Below, one piece after another: positions 1 through 11,821 of a stretch of DNA of 64,000 nucleotides. The translations under genes were made by a program, and so were the position numbers. This stretch comes from Reticulitermes speratus. Lineage: Eukaryota > Arthropoda > Insecta > Blattodea > Rhinotermitidae. Each line of letters begins with the position of its first letter. The stretch's first letter is position 1. Under the pieces are notes generated by a model. It worked only from the letters and a program-made list of their open reading frames with translations. It did not search any database and had not been told where the DNA came from. The DNA lies in the NCBI GenBank assembly GCA_021186555.1, contig JAJKFL010000004.1, positions 12,518,779 to 12,582,778 on the forward strand, written 5' to 3'.

Positions 1-63
1 CAAATAAACTGCAATATCAGCGACTTCTTCAAAGGCTCGGATAAAGCAAAGCGACAGACACTG

Positions 64-401
64 TCAGATACACACTACTTCAGACACAGACACTCACTTA
101 CACACTACTTCAGACACAGACACTCACTTACACACTACTTCAGACACAGACACTCACTTACACACTACTTCAGACACAGACACTCACTTACACACTACTT
201 CAGACAGACACAGACACTGTCACTTACACACTACTTCAGACACAGACACAGACACTCACTTACACACTACTTCAGACACAGACACAGACACTGTCACTTA
301 CACACTACTTCAGACACAGACACTCACTTACACACTACTTCAGACACAGACACAGACAGTCACACACTACTTCAGACACAGACACAGACACTGTCACTTA
401 C
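64..401. repeat. 30-bp minisatellite containing copies of the adjacent 5' splice site
   Basis: About ten units, mostly 30 bp with some 36-38 bp and one longer, abut the Beat exon that ends at 402. On the minus strand the unit contains AAGTAGTGT followed by GTAAGTG, which is exactly the exon end plus its donor site. The 16-mer of this junction recurs, as its reverse complement, starting at 95, 125, 155, 185, 221, 257, 295 and 325, in addition to the genuine site at 395. The rest of the unit is a TGTCTG-rich spacer. The array reaches almost to the window start. Confidence 0.95.
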
Positions 402-537
402 ACACTACTTCCATCCGTCCGCCGCCTTCCGCTGACGTAAATGTCGGTCTTTCGGCTGACACCTCACAACGGTATATGCCGCTGGACTTGAGGTTCACGT
501 TCTTCAGAGCCACTTGTTTGTCGTTGGACATTTGGTT
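402..537 (-). CDS. beat: Beat family Ig-domain protein, exon encoding second half of the Ig domain (partial gene)
   Basis: This 136-bp exon encodes NQMSNDKQVALKNVNLKSSG, then IYRCEVSAE, then RPTFTSAEGGGRMEVV. The segment has the typical end of a Beaten-path immunoglobulin domain: an L-x-N-V-x-L-K-S-S-G strand and the second Ig cysteine in YRCEVSAE. Beat proteins are secreted or membrane-anchored neuronal Ig proteins that bind Side-family receptors and control axon defasciculation and targeting. The acceptor is a pyrimidine-rich tract ending TTTCAG before 537. The donor is GTAAGT at 401-396. The exon starts in phase 0, matching the end of the exon at 13127, and finishes in phase 1. Reading past the donor gives C-K-stop, so the junction is needed for a full protein. 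Both flanks are tandem arrays derived from the splice-site sequences. Which Beat paralogue this is cannot be settled from two exons. Confidence 0.88.
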
Positions 538-538
538 C

Positions 539-2479
539 TGAAACACAAGAATACAATACGTTAGGTGCTGGGGCGGGAACACAACACAATATGTTACGTA
601 TTGGAGCGGGAACACAAGAACACAATATGTTCAGTGCTGGGGCGGGAACACAAGAACACAGTATGTTAAGTACTGGGGCGGGAACACAACACAATATGTT
701 ACGTATTGGAGCGGGTGCACAAGAAAACAATATGTTCAGTGCTGGGGCGGGTACACAAGAACACAGTATGTTAAGTACTGGGGCGGGAACACAACACAAT
801 ATGTTACGTATTGGAGCGGGTGCACAAGAACACAATATGTTCAGTGCTGGGGCGGGTACACAAGAACACAGTATGTTAAGTACTGGGGCGGGAACACAAC
901 ACAATATGTTACGTATTGCAGCGGGTACACAAGAACACAGTATGTTAAGTACTGGGGCGGGAACACAACACAATATGTTACGTATTGCAGCGGGTACACA
1001 AGAACACAGTATGTTAAGTACTGGGGCGGGAACACAACACAATATGTTACGTATTGCAGCGGGTACACAAGAACACAGTATGTTAAGTACTGGGGCTGGA
1101 ACACAACACAATATGTTACGTATTGGAGCGGGAACACAAGAACACAATATGTTAAGTGCTGGGGCGGGTACACAAGAACACAGTATGTTAAGTACTGAGG
1201 CGGGAACACAACACAATATGTTACGTATTGCAGCGGGTACACAAGAACACAGTATGTTAAGTACTGGGGCGGGAACACAACACAATATGTTACGTATTGC
1301 AGCGGGTACACAGGAACACAGTATGTTAAGTACTGAGGCGGGAACACAACAAATATGTTACGTATTGCAGTGGGTACACAGGAACACAGTATGTTAAGTA
1401 CTGGGGCGGGAACACAACACAATATGTTACGTATTGCAGCGGGTACACAAGTACACAGTATGTTAAGTGCTGGGGCGGGTACACAAGAACACAGTATGTT
1501 AAGTACTGGGGCGGGAACACAACACAATATGTTACGTATTGCAGCGGGTACACAAGAACACAGTATGTTAAGTACTGGGGCTGGAACACAACACAATATG
1601 TTACGTATTGGAGCGGGAACACAAGAACACAATATGTTAAGTGCTGGGGCGGGTACACAAGAACACAGTATGTTAAGTACTGAGGCGGGAACACAACACA
1701 ATATGTTACGTATTGCAGCGGGTACACAAGAACACAGTATGTTAAGTACTGGGGCGGGAACACAACACAATATGTTACGTATTGCAGCGGGTACACAGGA
1801 ACACAGTATGTTAAGTACTGGGGCGGGAACACAACACAATATGTTACGTATTGCAGCGGGTACACAGGAACACAGTATGTTAAGTACTGGGGCGGGAACA
1901 CAACACAATATGTTACGTATTGCAGCGGGTACACAAGTACACAGTATGTTAAGTGCTGGGGCGGGTACACAAGAACACAGTATGTTAAGTACTGGGGCGG
2001 GAACACAACACAATATGTTACGTATTGCAGCGGGTACACAAAAACACAGTATGTTAAGTACTGGGGCGGGAACACAACACAATATGTTACGTATTGCAGC
2101 GGGTACACAAGAACACAGTATGTTAAGTACTGGGGCGGGAACACAACACAATATGTTACGTATTGCAGCGGGTACACAAGAACACAGTATGTTAAGTACT
2201 GGGGCGGGAACACAACACAATATGTTACGTATTGCAGCGGGTACACAAGAACACAGTATGTTAAGTACTGGGGCGGGAACACAACACAATATGTTACGTA
2301 TTGGAGCGGGAACACAAGAATACAGTATGTTAAGTACTGGGGCGGGAACACAACACAATATGTTACGTATTGGAGCGGGAACACAAGAACACAGTATGTT
2401 AAGTACTGGGGCGGGAACACAACACAATATGTTACGTATTGCAGCGGGTACACAAGAACACAGTATGTTAAAGTGCTGG
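539..2479. repeat. 69-bp minisatellite adjoining the 3' splice site of the Beat exon
   Basis: About 28 units of 69 bp, each made of a roughly 36-bp and a 33-bp half. The halves share GGAACACAA, AATATGTTA and GGGGCGGG motifs. The half-unit nearest the exon (539-580) is a diverged copy that contains the polypyrimidine tract of the real acceptor. The unit length is divisible by three and lacks stops in several frames, so repeats of 23 residues appear as long open frames on both strands. These have no signature of a real protein. Copies differ by few substitutions, so amplification looks recent. Confidence 0.96.
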
Positions 2480-2525
2480 ACAGGATAAACAGAAAAATAT
2501 ACGCTAGTGTTGGATGGGAAACGCA

Positions 2526-3249
2526 ACAAAGCATTACGTTAGTGTAAGGTTCAGTTTAAAGTGTACGTTGTACATTAAGGCTTACACAAAGCATTACGTT
2601 AGTGTAAGGTTCAGTTTAAAGTGTACGCTGTACATTAAGGCTTACACAAAGCATTACGTTAGTGTAAGGTTCAGTTTAAAGTGTACGCTGTACATTAAGG
2701 CTTACACAAAGCATTACGTTAGTGTAAGGTTCAGTTTAAAGTGTACGCTGTACATTAAGGCTTACACAAAGCATTACGTTAGTGTAAGGTTCAGTTTAAA
2801 GTGTACGCTGTACATTAAGGCTTACACAAAGCATTACGTTAGTGTAAGGTTCAGTTTAAAGTGTACCCTGTACATTAAGGCTTACACAAAGCATTACGTT
2901 AGTGTAAGGTTCAGTTTAAAGTGTACGCTGTACATTAAGGCTTACACAAAGCATTACGTTAGTGTAAGGTTCAGTTTAAAGTGTACGCTGTACATTAAGG
3001 CTTACACAAAGCATTACGTTAGTGTAAGGTTCAGTTTAAAGTGTACGCTGTACATTAAGGCTTACACAAAGCATTACGTTAGTGTAAGGTTCAGTTTAAA
3101 GTGTACCCTGTACATTAAGGCTTACACAAAGCATTACGTTAGTGTAAGGTTCAGTTTAAATTGTACGCTGTACATTAAGGCTTACACAAAGCATTACGTT
3201 AGTGTAAGGTTCAGTTTAAAGTGTACGCTGTACATTAAGGCTTACACAA
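2526..3249. repeat. 60-bp minisatellite, 12 near-identical copies
   Basis: Twelve head-to-tail 60-bp units starting ACAAAGCATTACGTTAGTG. Only isolated substitutions distinguish them: the variant GTACCCTG in copies 6 and 10, one TTTAAAT, and GTACGTTG in the first copy. The extreme homogeneity points to very recent expansion or gene conversion. The open frame of 251 codons here is periodic at 20 residues and is not a gene. Confidence 0.97.
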
Positions 3250-4037
3250 AATTACAGGTGTTTGTGTAAACACAATCAAACAATTGCTAAATGTAAATAC
3301 AGAGCGGTATCGACAAATGCTTCAAACAAACCTCACAGCGACCTGTAACGTAGTGTCAAGGCGACCTACAGTGTTCTGCGACATTACAGGCCACCGCCGC
3401 GATGTAGATGGGACCTTCACTCTTCTGAGATGTTATGCAGCGCATGTTAATAGTTGTTTTACCGACGTTTTGAGTGATATCGGTGCACAAGTACTTAAGT
3501 ACGGTACAGCCAGCAGGCAACAATCGTGATACACAATTAGCTAATTAGTAAATGTAACAAAGTTAAAAATATTTTGGCATAATGGTAATATGTTAAATGA
3601 CATTACCGAAGAGAAAATAAATTTTACATTGACGAAGAATTAAGAGCAGCTTCGATTCGGAAAAATTCTTGCTAAAATTCTGTCTGGAATGTTACATTTT
3701 ATTCTCCTATACAAAAATATACACATTAAATAAAATACAGGGTGTAAATTCTATACTTCATGTAATAAAGGTAAATATCACATGCTGAAGGTCTAGCAGA
3801 AGGTAAATGTCTACCAGACTACACGGCGTCACATCAAAGAAGAAAGTAGTCCTCATAGAATAGACAGAGACTATTACTGTTCTTTTAAGCGAATAATTTA
3901 ATATATTTTGTTGTATTAGAACACCATTGCTTTAAAGAGAATGGAAGTTGCAACGCTAGGTGAACTCTAAAGCTGCCCCACTGGGGCCGAGATGCATACG
4001 TGAAGTGACGTAACGATAAAACTAGTTACGTTGGCCA
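3250..4037. other. Unassigned intronic spacer
   Basis: AT-rich single-copy-looking DNA. A short CAGGGTGTAAATTCTATAC stretch at about 3738 resembles one end of a mariner-type element but no partner end was found. At 3811 there is a motif ACCAGACTACACGGCGTCAC, related to sequences at about 17609 and 28069. I see no gene. Confidence 0.5.
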
Positions 4038-4121
4038 TCCCTTGTGTTATATAAATTAACAAACTAGTATTAAACACCATAAACACAACTATGAATTAGT
4101 CTTTTATGAGATCAAGTTACA

Positions 4122-4161
4122 GGGCTACGTGTTTCGACCATAAGGTGGTCATCTTCAGGCC
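4122..4161 (-). ncRNA. Minimal type I hammerhead ribozyme motif (outer left arm of fold-back)
   Basis: Read on the minus strand, the parts are: stem I GGC; core CTGAAGA, which fits the CUGANGA consensus; stem II GACCA paired with TGGTC; GAAA; a tiny stem III CACG; then TA as the predicted cleavage step; and stem I GCC. All conserved core positions are present. Very short stem III is characteristic of ribozymes of Penelope-like elements. Self-cleavage activity is inferred from the fold only. Confidence 0.65.
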
Positions 4162-4285
4162 ATTATATTATATAAAAATAAAATTATAATTTTACTGATT
4201 ACTTTAAAGTGGCATATCCGTTGCTTTATTAAACAAAAATAAATGTTACAATCAGTCAACATAAAATTATAGTCAGGAAAAACAA

Positions 4286-4329
4286 AGGCTACATGTTTCG
4301 GCTAAAAACGATCAGCCACCATCAAGCCT
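4286..4329 (-). ncRNA. Degenerate hammerhead motif (inner left arm)
   Basis: The minus strand has AGGC, then TTGATGG in place of CTGANGA, a stem with loop, GCC, GAAA, CATG, TA and GCCT. Stem I (AGGC/GCCT) is intact but two core bases are changed, so it is probably inactive. Confidence 0.45.
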
Positions 4330-4406
4330 AATTACAATAATACAAAAGGGGTATATTTTACAAAAGTATTTAAAGTAAAATACGGCCCTTGTCCTTTCTC
4401 GTAATT

Positions 4407-4450
4407 AGGCCTGATGGTAGCTGATCATTTTTTGCCGAAACATGTAGCCT
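4407..4450 (+). ncRNA. Degenerate hammerhead motif (inner right arm)
   Basis: AGGC, CTGATGG, a weak stem II, GAAA, CATG, TA, GCCT. Stem I is perfect, but the final core A is G and stem II is eroded. It mirrors the copy at 4286-4329. A further decayed copy lies at 4549-4590 in the outer right arm, where GAAA-TATG-TA-GCC survives but the CTGANGA core is lost. Confidence 0.45.
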
Positions 4451-4645
4451 TTATTCTTCCTGTGTACAATGTGTTGACCGACTGCAATATTTATTTGTAT
4501 TGGAAATGTAATTTTAATTTTATATAACGTAAGATTTGTATATGTAAGTTATGTAAGATGGCCACCTTGTGGTAGAAATATGTAGCCCTGTAAGCTGAGC
4601 TAATTTAAAACACTAACAAATCGTTGTGTTGATCAAATACTACTT

Positions 4646-5880
4646 TGTAACAAATATAAGACTGTAATAAAGGCAACTTTTGCATTATTACACACGTGTT
4701 ACATCTTCATGACAAGACACGATGCACGAAAAAAAAACTTTATTTGCAAATTAAAATCCTCAAGGCACATTTTCCACATTTCTCTCGCCAATGCACAAAG
4801 ACGTATGCAAGCTGACCCACCTGTAATTTACAGTATGAAGGCGACTCAAGTTTCGGCCTTGCTTTGTGGATTATTTTTAGGGCACGGGCCTGTAAAACGC
4901 TTCCTATTAAAAAGAGACCCAATTAGTCGATGGTCATTTAGAACCCGTAATAGCATGCCATAAAGTAGAAACATAGAAGTCCCTATACAGCAAACTGTGT
5001 ATATAAATACGTGTAATTAAGGCCAGCTCTATAGCCGGCCTTCTTCTTTGCAAGCCTTTTTAATTATCCTCGTTACTTTTTTTCATAATCCTTGAAAAGG
5101 TGTACGTTCATTACTCACGTTTCGTTATTTTTATCAATTATCTGTATTTTCACTACTCTCGTGTTATCAGTAGACGAACAGATGATAAGAAAGTTATATG
5201 AATCAAACACATGTCTATATTAATTAAATTACTTAATGCTGTGAACAGGAGAAGAATTTAGACCTTATTAAAGCAACTTTCCCGAAATAATAACAAACCT
5301 TAAAATCAGTTACGTCTTTGAAATCTTCGAAATGGAGACTGACCTTGTATCCTTTGTCACTTATATACATATAATGTGTATCTCTTATATAGTCTTCTCA
5401 TTTATGCTCTATGCCAGCTGTATAACACCGCTCGAATGTAATATTTAGAAGTGTGCTTAAAGTCTGTAGACAAGATTTTAGTCACTGCTAAAAGGTTAAA
5501 CCTCAACGAGCTTATTTTCCTTTTTCAAAGTTATTTTACATATTTTGGACCTTATAAAATCAATATTAAAAAAAGAGCCTAGAACCACATCCATACAGAC
5601 AAACAGCAACAGTAAATTCACTAAAACTTAACAGAACACTCGTATTATCTTAGGCAAGGAAATACAGAATGTCAAATGTTCACATTTACAGAACTAGGTG
5701 TAATAATGCTGTCATGTAAGTGGTTACATTCTGTAGTTGTTGAATATAAAGATTACAACATACACAAATGTAAATTTGTGTATGTTGTTTTATATGGGTG
5801 TTGAACTTGGTCCCCCACATTGATGGAAGAACATAGGTTGAGGTTTCAAGAAGACCTTGCTGACGAAGATAATTGGGTCT
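4646..5880. other. Unassigned intronic spacer
   Basis: AT-rich DNA without recognisable coding homology. The only feature noted is the perfect short hairpin at 5755-5788, listed separately. Confidence 0.5.
5755..5788. other. Perfect 15-bp inverted repeat with 4-nt loop
   Basis: ACAACATACACAAAT (5755-5769) is followed by GTAA and then its exact complement ATTTGTGTATGTTGT (5774-5788). It is shorter than a typical microRNA precursor. It could be a cruciform-prone site or the remnant of a small fold-back element. Confidence 0.7.
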
Positions 5881-6280
5881 ATGAGGAAAGACGTAATGGA
5901 ATACTGGAGAAAAGTGCTTTAAGGAGGAGCATCGTGATTTTTAATCGTCAACAATATTATTAGGTTGATTAAATCAAGGAATATGAGATGGGCAGAGCAT
6001 GCGGAACGCGTATAAGGGGAGAGGATACATGCATGGTTTTGATGGCGGTCCCTAAAAGAAGGAGACATTTTGGAAGACCTGAACCTAGATAGGAGGATAA
6101 CATTAAAACGGATCTTAATAAACAGAATGGGAGGGCGTGGAGAGGATTAATATGGCTCAGGATTGGTACGTATTGAACCTTGGGGTTCCATAAAATTTGG
6201 GGAATTTTTTACCAGGTGAGTGACTGTCAGTTTCTGAATAAAGACGCTGTTCCATGTAGTTAGTTGCTTAGTTGTAGAAA
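5881..6280 (+). mobile_element. Decayed LINE 3' fragment (family with RMRWAGHVA-type tail)
   Basis: The sequence aligns by eye with the better copy at 34096-34510: the ATATGAGATGGGCAGAGCATG segment corresponds to [20 protein letters not shown] to EGRR, and the 3' end has the same GTAGTTAGTTGCTTAG tail. Stops and frameshifts are frequent, so it is an old 5'-truncated copy. Confidence 0.7.
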
Positions 6281-6301
6281 GTTAGTTCCGTTTACGTCAC
6301 G

Positions 6302-8015
6302 AAACGTTAACAGTAACTAACGTCATGTAACTTCCTGCGTACTGTTAAGTTGCAAAGTACAAACGTTAACAGTAACTAACGTCATGTAACTTCCTGCGTA
6401 CTGTTAAGTTGCAAAGTACAAACGTTAACGGTAACTAACGTCATGTAACTTCCTGCGTACTGTTAAGTTGCAAAGTACAAACGTTAACGGTAACTTACGT
6501 CATGTAACTTCCTGCGTACTGTTAAGTTGCAAAGTACAAACGTTAACAGTAACTAACGTCATGTAAATTCGTGCGTACTGTTAAGTTGCAAAGTACAAAC
6601 GTTAACAGTAACTAACGTCATGTAACTTCGTGCGTACTGTTAAGTTGCAAAGTACAAACGTTAACAGTAACTAACGTCATGTAACTTCGTGCGTACTGTT
6701 AAGTTGCAAAGTACAAACGTTAACAGTAACTAACGTCATGTAACTTCGTGCGTACTGTTAAGTTGCAAAGTACAAACGTTAACAGTAACTAACGTCATGT
6801 AACTTCGTGCGTACTGTTAAGTTGCAAAGTACAAACGTTAACGGTAACTAACGTCATGTAACTTCGTGCGTACTGTTAAGTTGCAAAGTACAAACGTTAA
6901 CGGTAACTAACGTCATGTAACTTCCTGCGTACTGTTAAGTTGCAAAGTACAAACATTAACGGTAACTAACGTCATGTAACTTCCTGCGTACTGTTAAGTT
7001 GCAAAGTACAAACGTTAACAGTAACTAACGTCATGTAACTTCCTGCGTACTGTTAAGTTGCAAAGTATAAACGTTAACGGTAACTAACGTCATGTAACTT
7101 CCTGCGTACTGTTAAGTTGCAAAGTACAAACGTTAACGGTAACTAACGTCATGTAACTTCCTGCGTACTGTTAAGTTGCAAAGTACAAAAGTTAACGGTA
7201 ACTAACGTCATGTAACTTCGTGCGTACTGTTAAGTTGCAAAGTACAAACGTTAACAGTAACTAACGTCATGTAAATTCGTGCGTACTTTTAAGTTGCAAA
7301 GTACAAACGTTAACGATAACTAACGTCATGTAACTTCGTGCGTACTGTTAAGTTGCAAAGTACAAACGTTAACAGTAACTAACGTCATGTAACTTCGTGC
7401 GTACTGTTAAGATGCAAAGTACAAACGTTAACAGTAACTAACGTCATGTAACTTCCTGCGTACTGTTAAGTTGCAAAGTGCAAACGTTAACGGTAACTTA
7501 CGTCATGTAACTTCCTGCGTACTGTTCAGTTGCAAAGTACAAACGTTAACGGTAACTAACGTCATGTAACTTCCTGCGTACTGTTAAGTTGCAAAGTACA
7601 AACGTTAACAGTAACTAACGTCATGTAACTTCCTGCGTACTGTTAAGTTGCAAAGTACAAACGTTAACGATAACTAACGTCATGTAACTTCGTGCGTAAT
7701 GTTAAGTTGCAAAGTACAAACGTTAACAGTAACTAACGTCATGTAAATTCGTGCGTACTGTTAATTTGCAAAGTACAAACGTTAACGATAACTAACGTCA
7801 TGTAACTTCGTGCGTAATGTTAAGTTGCAAAGTACAAACGTTAACAGTAACTAACGTCATGTAAATTCGTGCGTACTGTTAAGTTGCAAAGTACAAACGT
7901 TAACGATAACTAACGTCATGTAACTTCGTGCGTACTGTTAAGTTGCAAAGTACAAACGTTAACGATAACTAACGTCATGTAACTTCGTGCGTACTGTTAA
8001 GTTGCAAAGTACAAA
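6302..8015. repeat. 59-bp minisatellite, about 29 copies
   Basis: Head-to-tail 59-bp units containing AAACGTTAAC, TAACGTCATGTAAC and GTTAAGTTGCAAAGTAC. Variants (CAGTAAC, CGGTAAC or CGATAAC, and CTTCCTGCG, CTTCGTGCG or AATTCGTGCG) cluster in blocks. Between about 7665 and 7905 a pair of variant units is duplicated as a 118-bp higher-order block. Each unit holds an ACGTCA half-site of the ATF/CREB type, which may be coincidental. Confidence 0.97.
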
Positions 8016-9181
8016 TCATTAATTTAAAGACAGAGCGATTTTAATTACGTGAAAATTAAGAAAAAAGAAGTAGAATCGCTACACAAATTAGCGTCGTGCC
8101 CCTTCTAATGTCTACATCATTCATAAAACAGAACTTAATTAAAAATGAGTGTATCGTCCGGCGAAATATGTCTATTGCTTGCTGACAAGGACTATAACAA
8201 ACACTTAGAGGTAGGCTACGTTTTATGTTCAAAAAAGAATACAGAGAGTCATTAAGTCTTCACGAAAGAGAAGCCTTCTTTAAAACTTAAAAACTACCTC
8301 AAATGATTAACAAATTCCTCGCCTCTTATAGAAGACAGGTTCATTACCGAGCTCACAACAGCCTGCATCTGAAAACTGTTCTGACTAACTAGTCCCAACA
8401 GCTTCATTACACAGGATGTCCTTTTTATCTTGGGACACAGAAAGCCTGTATCTTTCCGGACTTTCGGTGACATACGTCACAATCAGGGGCACCATGTAGA
8501 TATTTACAAATAGTTCTAATAACAGCACACCATTAAGGCCCACGTCTCACTAGCAGTCTCTACACAACACGTTCTAAAATTAACATGTGAAATTTCTCAC
8601 AACCCCTTATAAGCCTCGTACCCAGCTATCTTCACCCAGATTTTCTCAGCCTAATAATATCTGGTGATGATAATAAATAACAAAGTTCCTCACTATGCAT
8701 TTTCTCCAGTCACTAGTGAATTTCATCCAATATCATTCACAGCACCCTGTTAACAGAACAGTCTGTATTGCTGCATCGACTTAAGAGACCAAGTTCAACA
8801 CTTGTAAGGAGCAAAGGCTAAAATTTCAATTTAGAATGCCTTCATCTTTTCATTTACAGATGAAAAACGAAAAATTTCTGAACTGAAATATGTTTTTGTT
8901 CGTTGTGTTCGTAAGCGTGCTCACAACAGCCTGCACACTTTACCCTTTCTTAAGCAAGATTAATCCACCTCACGCGCCCCAATCCTATTACCATTACCCT
9001 CCCATCTACGTCTAGGTCTTCAAAGTTGTCTCTTTCCTTCACGTTTCCGCATCTAAAGCCTGTATATATTACCCTTCTCCACCATACGTGCCACATGCTC
9101 CGTCTGTCTCATCTCCACAGACCGTATACCTTCCCCAAATCCTGTGTGCCTTTTGAAACAAATGTCAAGGAAATAACAGGC
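8016..9181. other. Unassigned intronic spacer
   Basis: Moderately AT-rich single-copy-looking sequence. Repeated short phrases such as CTCACAACAGCCTGCA (about 8351 and 8920) and AAGCCTGTAT recur, hinting at old repeats, but no family was recognised. No coding exon identified. Confidence 0.5.
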
Positions 9182-11058
9182 ATATATGTAACGTGTGTAA
9201 TATGTAACGTGTGTATATATATGTAACGGTGTATATATATGTAACGTGTGTATATATATATGTAACGTGTGTATATATATGAAAGCGTGTGTATATATGT
9301 AACGTGTGTATATATATGTAACTAGTGTATATATGTAACGTGTGTATATATATGTAACGTGTGTATATATATGTAGCGTGTGTATATATGTAACGTGTGT
9401 ATATATGTAACGTGTGTATATATGTAGCGTGTGTATATATGTAACGTGTGTATATATATGTAACGTGTGTATATATATGTAACGTGTGTATATATATGTA
9501 ACGTGTGTATATATATGTAACGTGTGTATATATATGTAACGTGTGTATATATATGTAACGTGTGTATATATATGTAACGTGTGTATATATGTAACGTGTG
9601 TATATATATGTAACGTGTGTATATATATGTAACGTGTGTATATATATATGTACGTGTGTATATATATGTAGCGTGTGTATATATGTAGCGTGTGTATATA
9701 TGTAGCGTGTGTATATATGTAGCGTGTGTATATATGTAGCGTGTGTATATATGTAGCGTGTGTGCATATATATGTAGCGTGTGTGCATATATATGTAGCG
9801 TGTGTGCATATATGTAGCGTGTGTATATATGTAGCGTGTGTATATATGTAGCGTGTGTATATATGTAGCGTGTGTATATATGTAGCGTGTGTTATAATGT
9901 AGCGTGTGTGTATATGTAGCGTGTGTGTATATGTAGCGTGTGTGTATATGTAGCGTGTGTATATATGTAGCGTGTGTATATATGTAGCGTGTGTATATAT
10001 GTAGCGTGTGTATATATGTAGCGTGTGTATATATGTAGCGTGTGTATATATGTAGCGTGTGTATATATGTAGCGTGTGTATAATATGTAGCGTGTGTATA
10101 TATGTAGCGTGTGTATATATGTAGCGTGTGTCTATATGTAGCGTGTGTATTATATGTAGCGTGTGTATATATGTAGCGTGTGTATATATATGTAGCGTGT
10201 GTATATATATGTAGCGTGTGTATATATATGTAGCGTGTGTATATATATGTAGCGTGTGTATATATATGTAGCGTGTGTATATATGTAGCGTGTGTATATA
10301 TGTAGCGTGTGTATATATGTAGCGTGTGTATATATGTAGCGTGTGTATATATGTAGCGTGTGTATATATGTAGCGTGTGTATATATGTAGCGTGTGTATA
10401 TATGTAGCGTGTGTATATATGTAGCGTGTGTATATATGTAGCGTGTGTATATATGTAGCGTGTGTATATATGTTGTTAATGCGTGTGTATATATATGTAG
10501 CGTGTGTATATATGTAGCGTGTGTATATATGTAGCGTGTGTGTATATGTAGCGTGTGTATATATATGTAGCGTGTGTATATATGTAGCGTGTGTATATAT
10601 GTAGCGTGTGTATATATGTAGCGTGTGTATATATGTAGCGTGTGTATATATGTAGCGTGTGTATATATGTAGCGTGTGTATATATGTAGCGTGTGTATAT
10701 ATGTAACGTGTGTATATATGTAACGTGTGTATATATGTAGCGTGTATATATATGTAGCGTGTGTATATATGTAACGTGTGTTTATATGTAGCGTGTGTAT
10801 ATATGTAACGTGTGTATATATGTAGCGTGTGTATATATGTAGCGTGTGTATATATGTAGCGTGTGTATATATGTAGCGTGTGTATATATGTAGCGTGTGT
10901 ATATATGTAGCGTGTGAATATATGTAACGTGTGTATATATGTAGCGTGTGTATATATGTAGCGTGTGTATATATATGTAGCGTGTGTATATATATGTAGC
11001 GTGTGTATATATGTAGCGTGTGTATATATGTAGCGTGTGTATATATGTAACGTGTGTA
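9182..11058. repeat. 17/19-bp AT-GT rich minisatellite, about 105 copies
   Basis: The unit is GTAGCGTGTGTATATAT (17 bp) or the same with an extra AT (19 bp). A left block (9182-9660) is mostly GTAACG with 19-bp spacing; the right block is mostly GTAGCG with 17-bp spacing. A single interruption lies near 10470-10490 (TGTTGTTAATGCG). Alternating purine-pyrimidine tracts make Z-DNA or cruciform formation plausible. The long minus-strand frames reading THATYIHTLHIYTRYIY are repeat artefacts. Confidence 0.97.
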
Positions 11059-11582
11059 TATTTTCCCTTCAAATTCCGTAGGCATTTTAAACATGCAGTG
11101 AGGAATTAGGAACGCAGTGAATAATTCATACAGTCACGGTGACAGTCGGACAGAGCCGTCCATACAGTAGTGACAGTAACATGGGATAACTGCCATATAA
11201 TGACGGTTTGCCGTAATAAGATGTCAGCTACTGAGCTACCTTAAGCCCTTAATGACTGAGTTTACATTCGCGTAGCTTGTCACATTACGAAACACTTCGC
11301 CACACAAAACACCTGTCCCATTTTCCACTGTACACAACAGTTATTAACGGACAAGCACATTCCTAATCCGCAGTCCCGAGACACTAGACACATTCTATTG
11401 TCTTAACACAACACAACATAACACAGTATCCACTCAGTGAGATGTATTCTGCCTGTACTTGTTCTAAAACAGCACTAATACGTATAAGAGTGTACTACTT
11501 AGTAAAAATTGTTTTTGTCTGAGTTTAATGTTCCTGGCTCTCTTACAATATCAGCTACAAGATTACAATACGGTACAAAAGG
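11059..11582. other. Unassigned intronic spacer
   Basis: Single-copy-looking DNA between the 17-bp array and a SINE. Nothing recognisable as a gene or element. Confidence 0.5.
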
Positions 11583-11821
11583 CAATCCCAGTGGCCGCGC
11601 GGTCTAAGGCGTGGGTCTACGGCCTCTCGCTTACTGGGATTGCGGGTTCGAATCCCACCTATGGCATGGATGTCTGTCTGTTGTGAGTGTTGTGTGTTGT
11701 CAGGTAGAGGTCTCTGCGACCGGCTGATCACTCATCCAGAGGAGTCCTACCGAGTGTGATCGTGAAGCCTCGATAATGAGGAGGCCTAGGCCCCCAAGGG
11801 GCTGTTGCGCCATGGAAAAAT
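11583..11821 (+). mobile_element. tRNA-Leu-like SINE (type A), near full length
   Basis: The head, CCCAGTGGCCGCGCGGTCTA followed by AGGCGT, matches the 5' part of a leucine-type tRNA including a pol III A box. The B box GGTTCGAATCCC lies about 50 bp on. The body contains GTTGTGAGTGTTGTGTGTTG and the 3' tail GAGGAGGCCTAGGCCCCCAA ending in an A-run. The same 3' tail occurs on the different SINE at 49713-50094, suggesting a shared LINE partner for mobilisation. Confidence 0.9.

Larger units (their letters stand above)
4038..4645. mobile_element. Nested fold-back element with hammerhead motifs in all four arms
   Basis: Two pairs of inverted arms are nested. The outer arms (about 4062-4200 and 4500-4640) share TTACAGGGCTAC and the AACACAAC-type ends. 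The inner arms (about 4235-4345 and 4390-4500) share AAAGGCTACATGTTTCGGC and CCTAATTAC. Each arm carries a hammerhead-type motif facing inward or outward in mirror orientation. The arrangement resembles the inverted terminal repeats of Penelope-like retroelements stripped of coding sequence. No reverse transcriptase remnant is visible between the arms. Confidence 0.65.

Noticed and set aside
464-2529. Long overlapping open frames (up to 562 codons) on both strands
   Set aside because: They are produced by the 69-bp period, lacking stops in several phases. No start context, domain or codon bias supports a protein.
2514-3269. Open frame of 251 codons with 20-residue repeats
   Set aside because: Twelve nearly identical 60-bp units leave one frame open; silent positions are not preferred over others, so no sign of selection on a protein.
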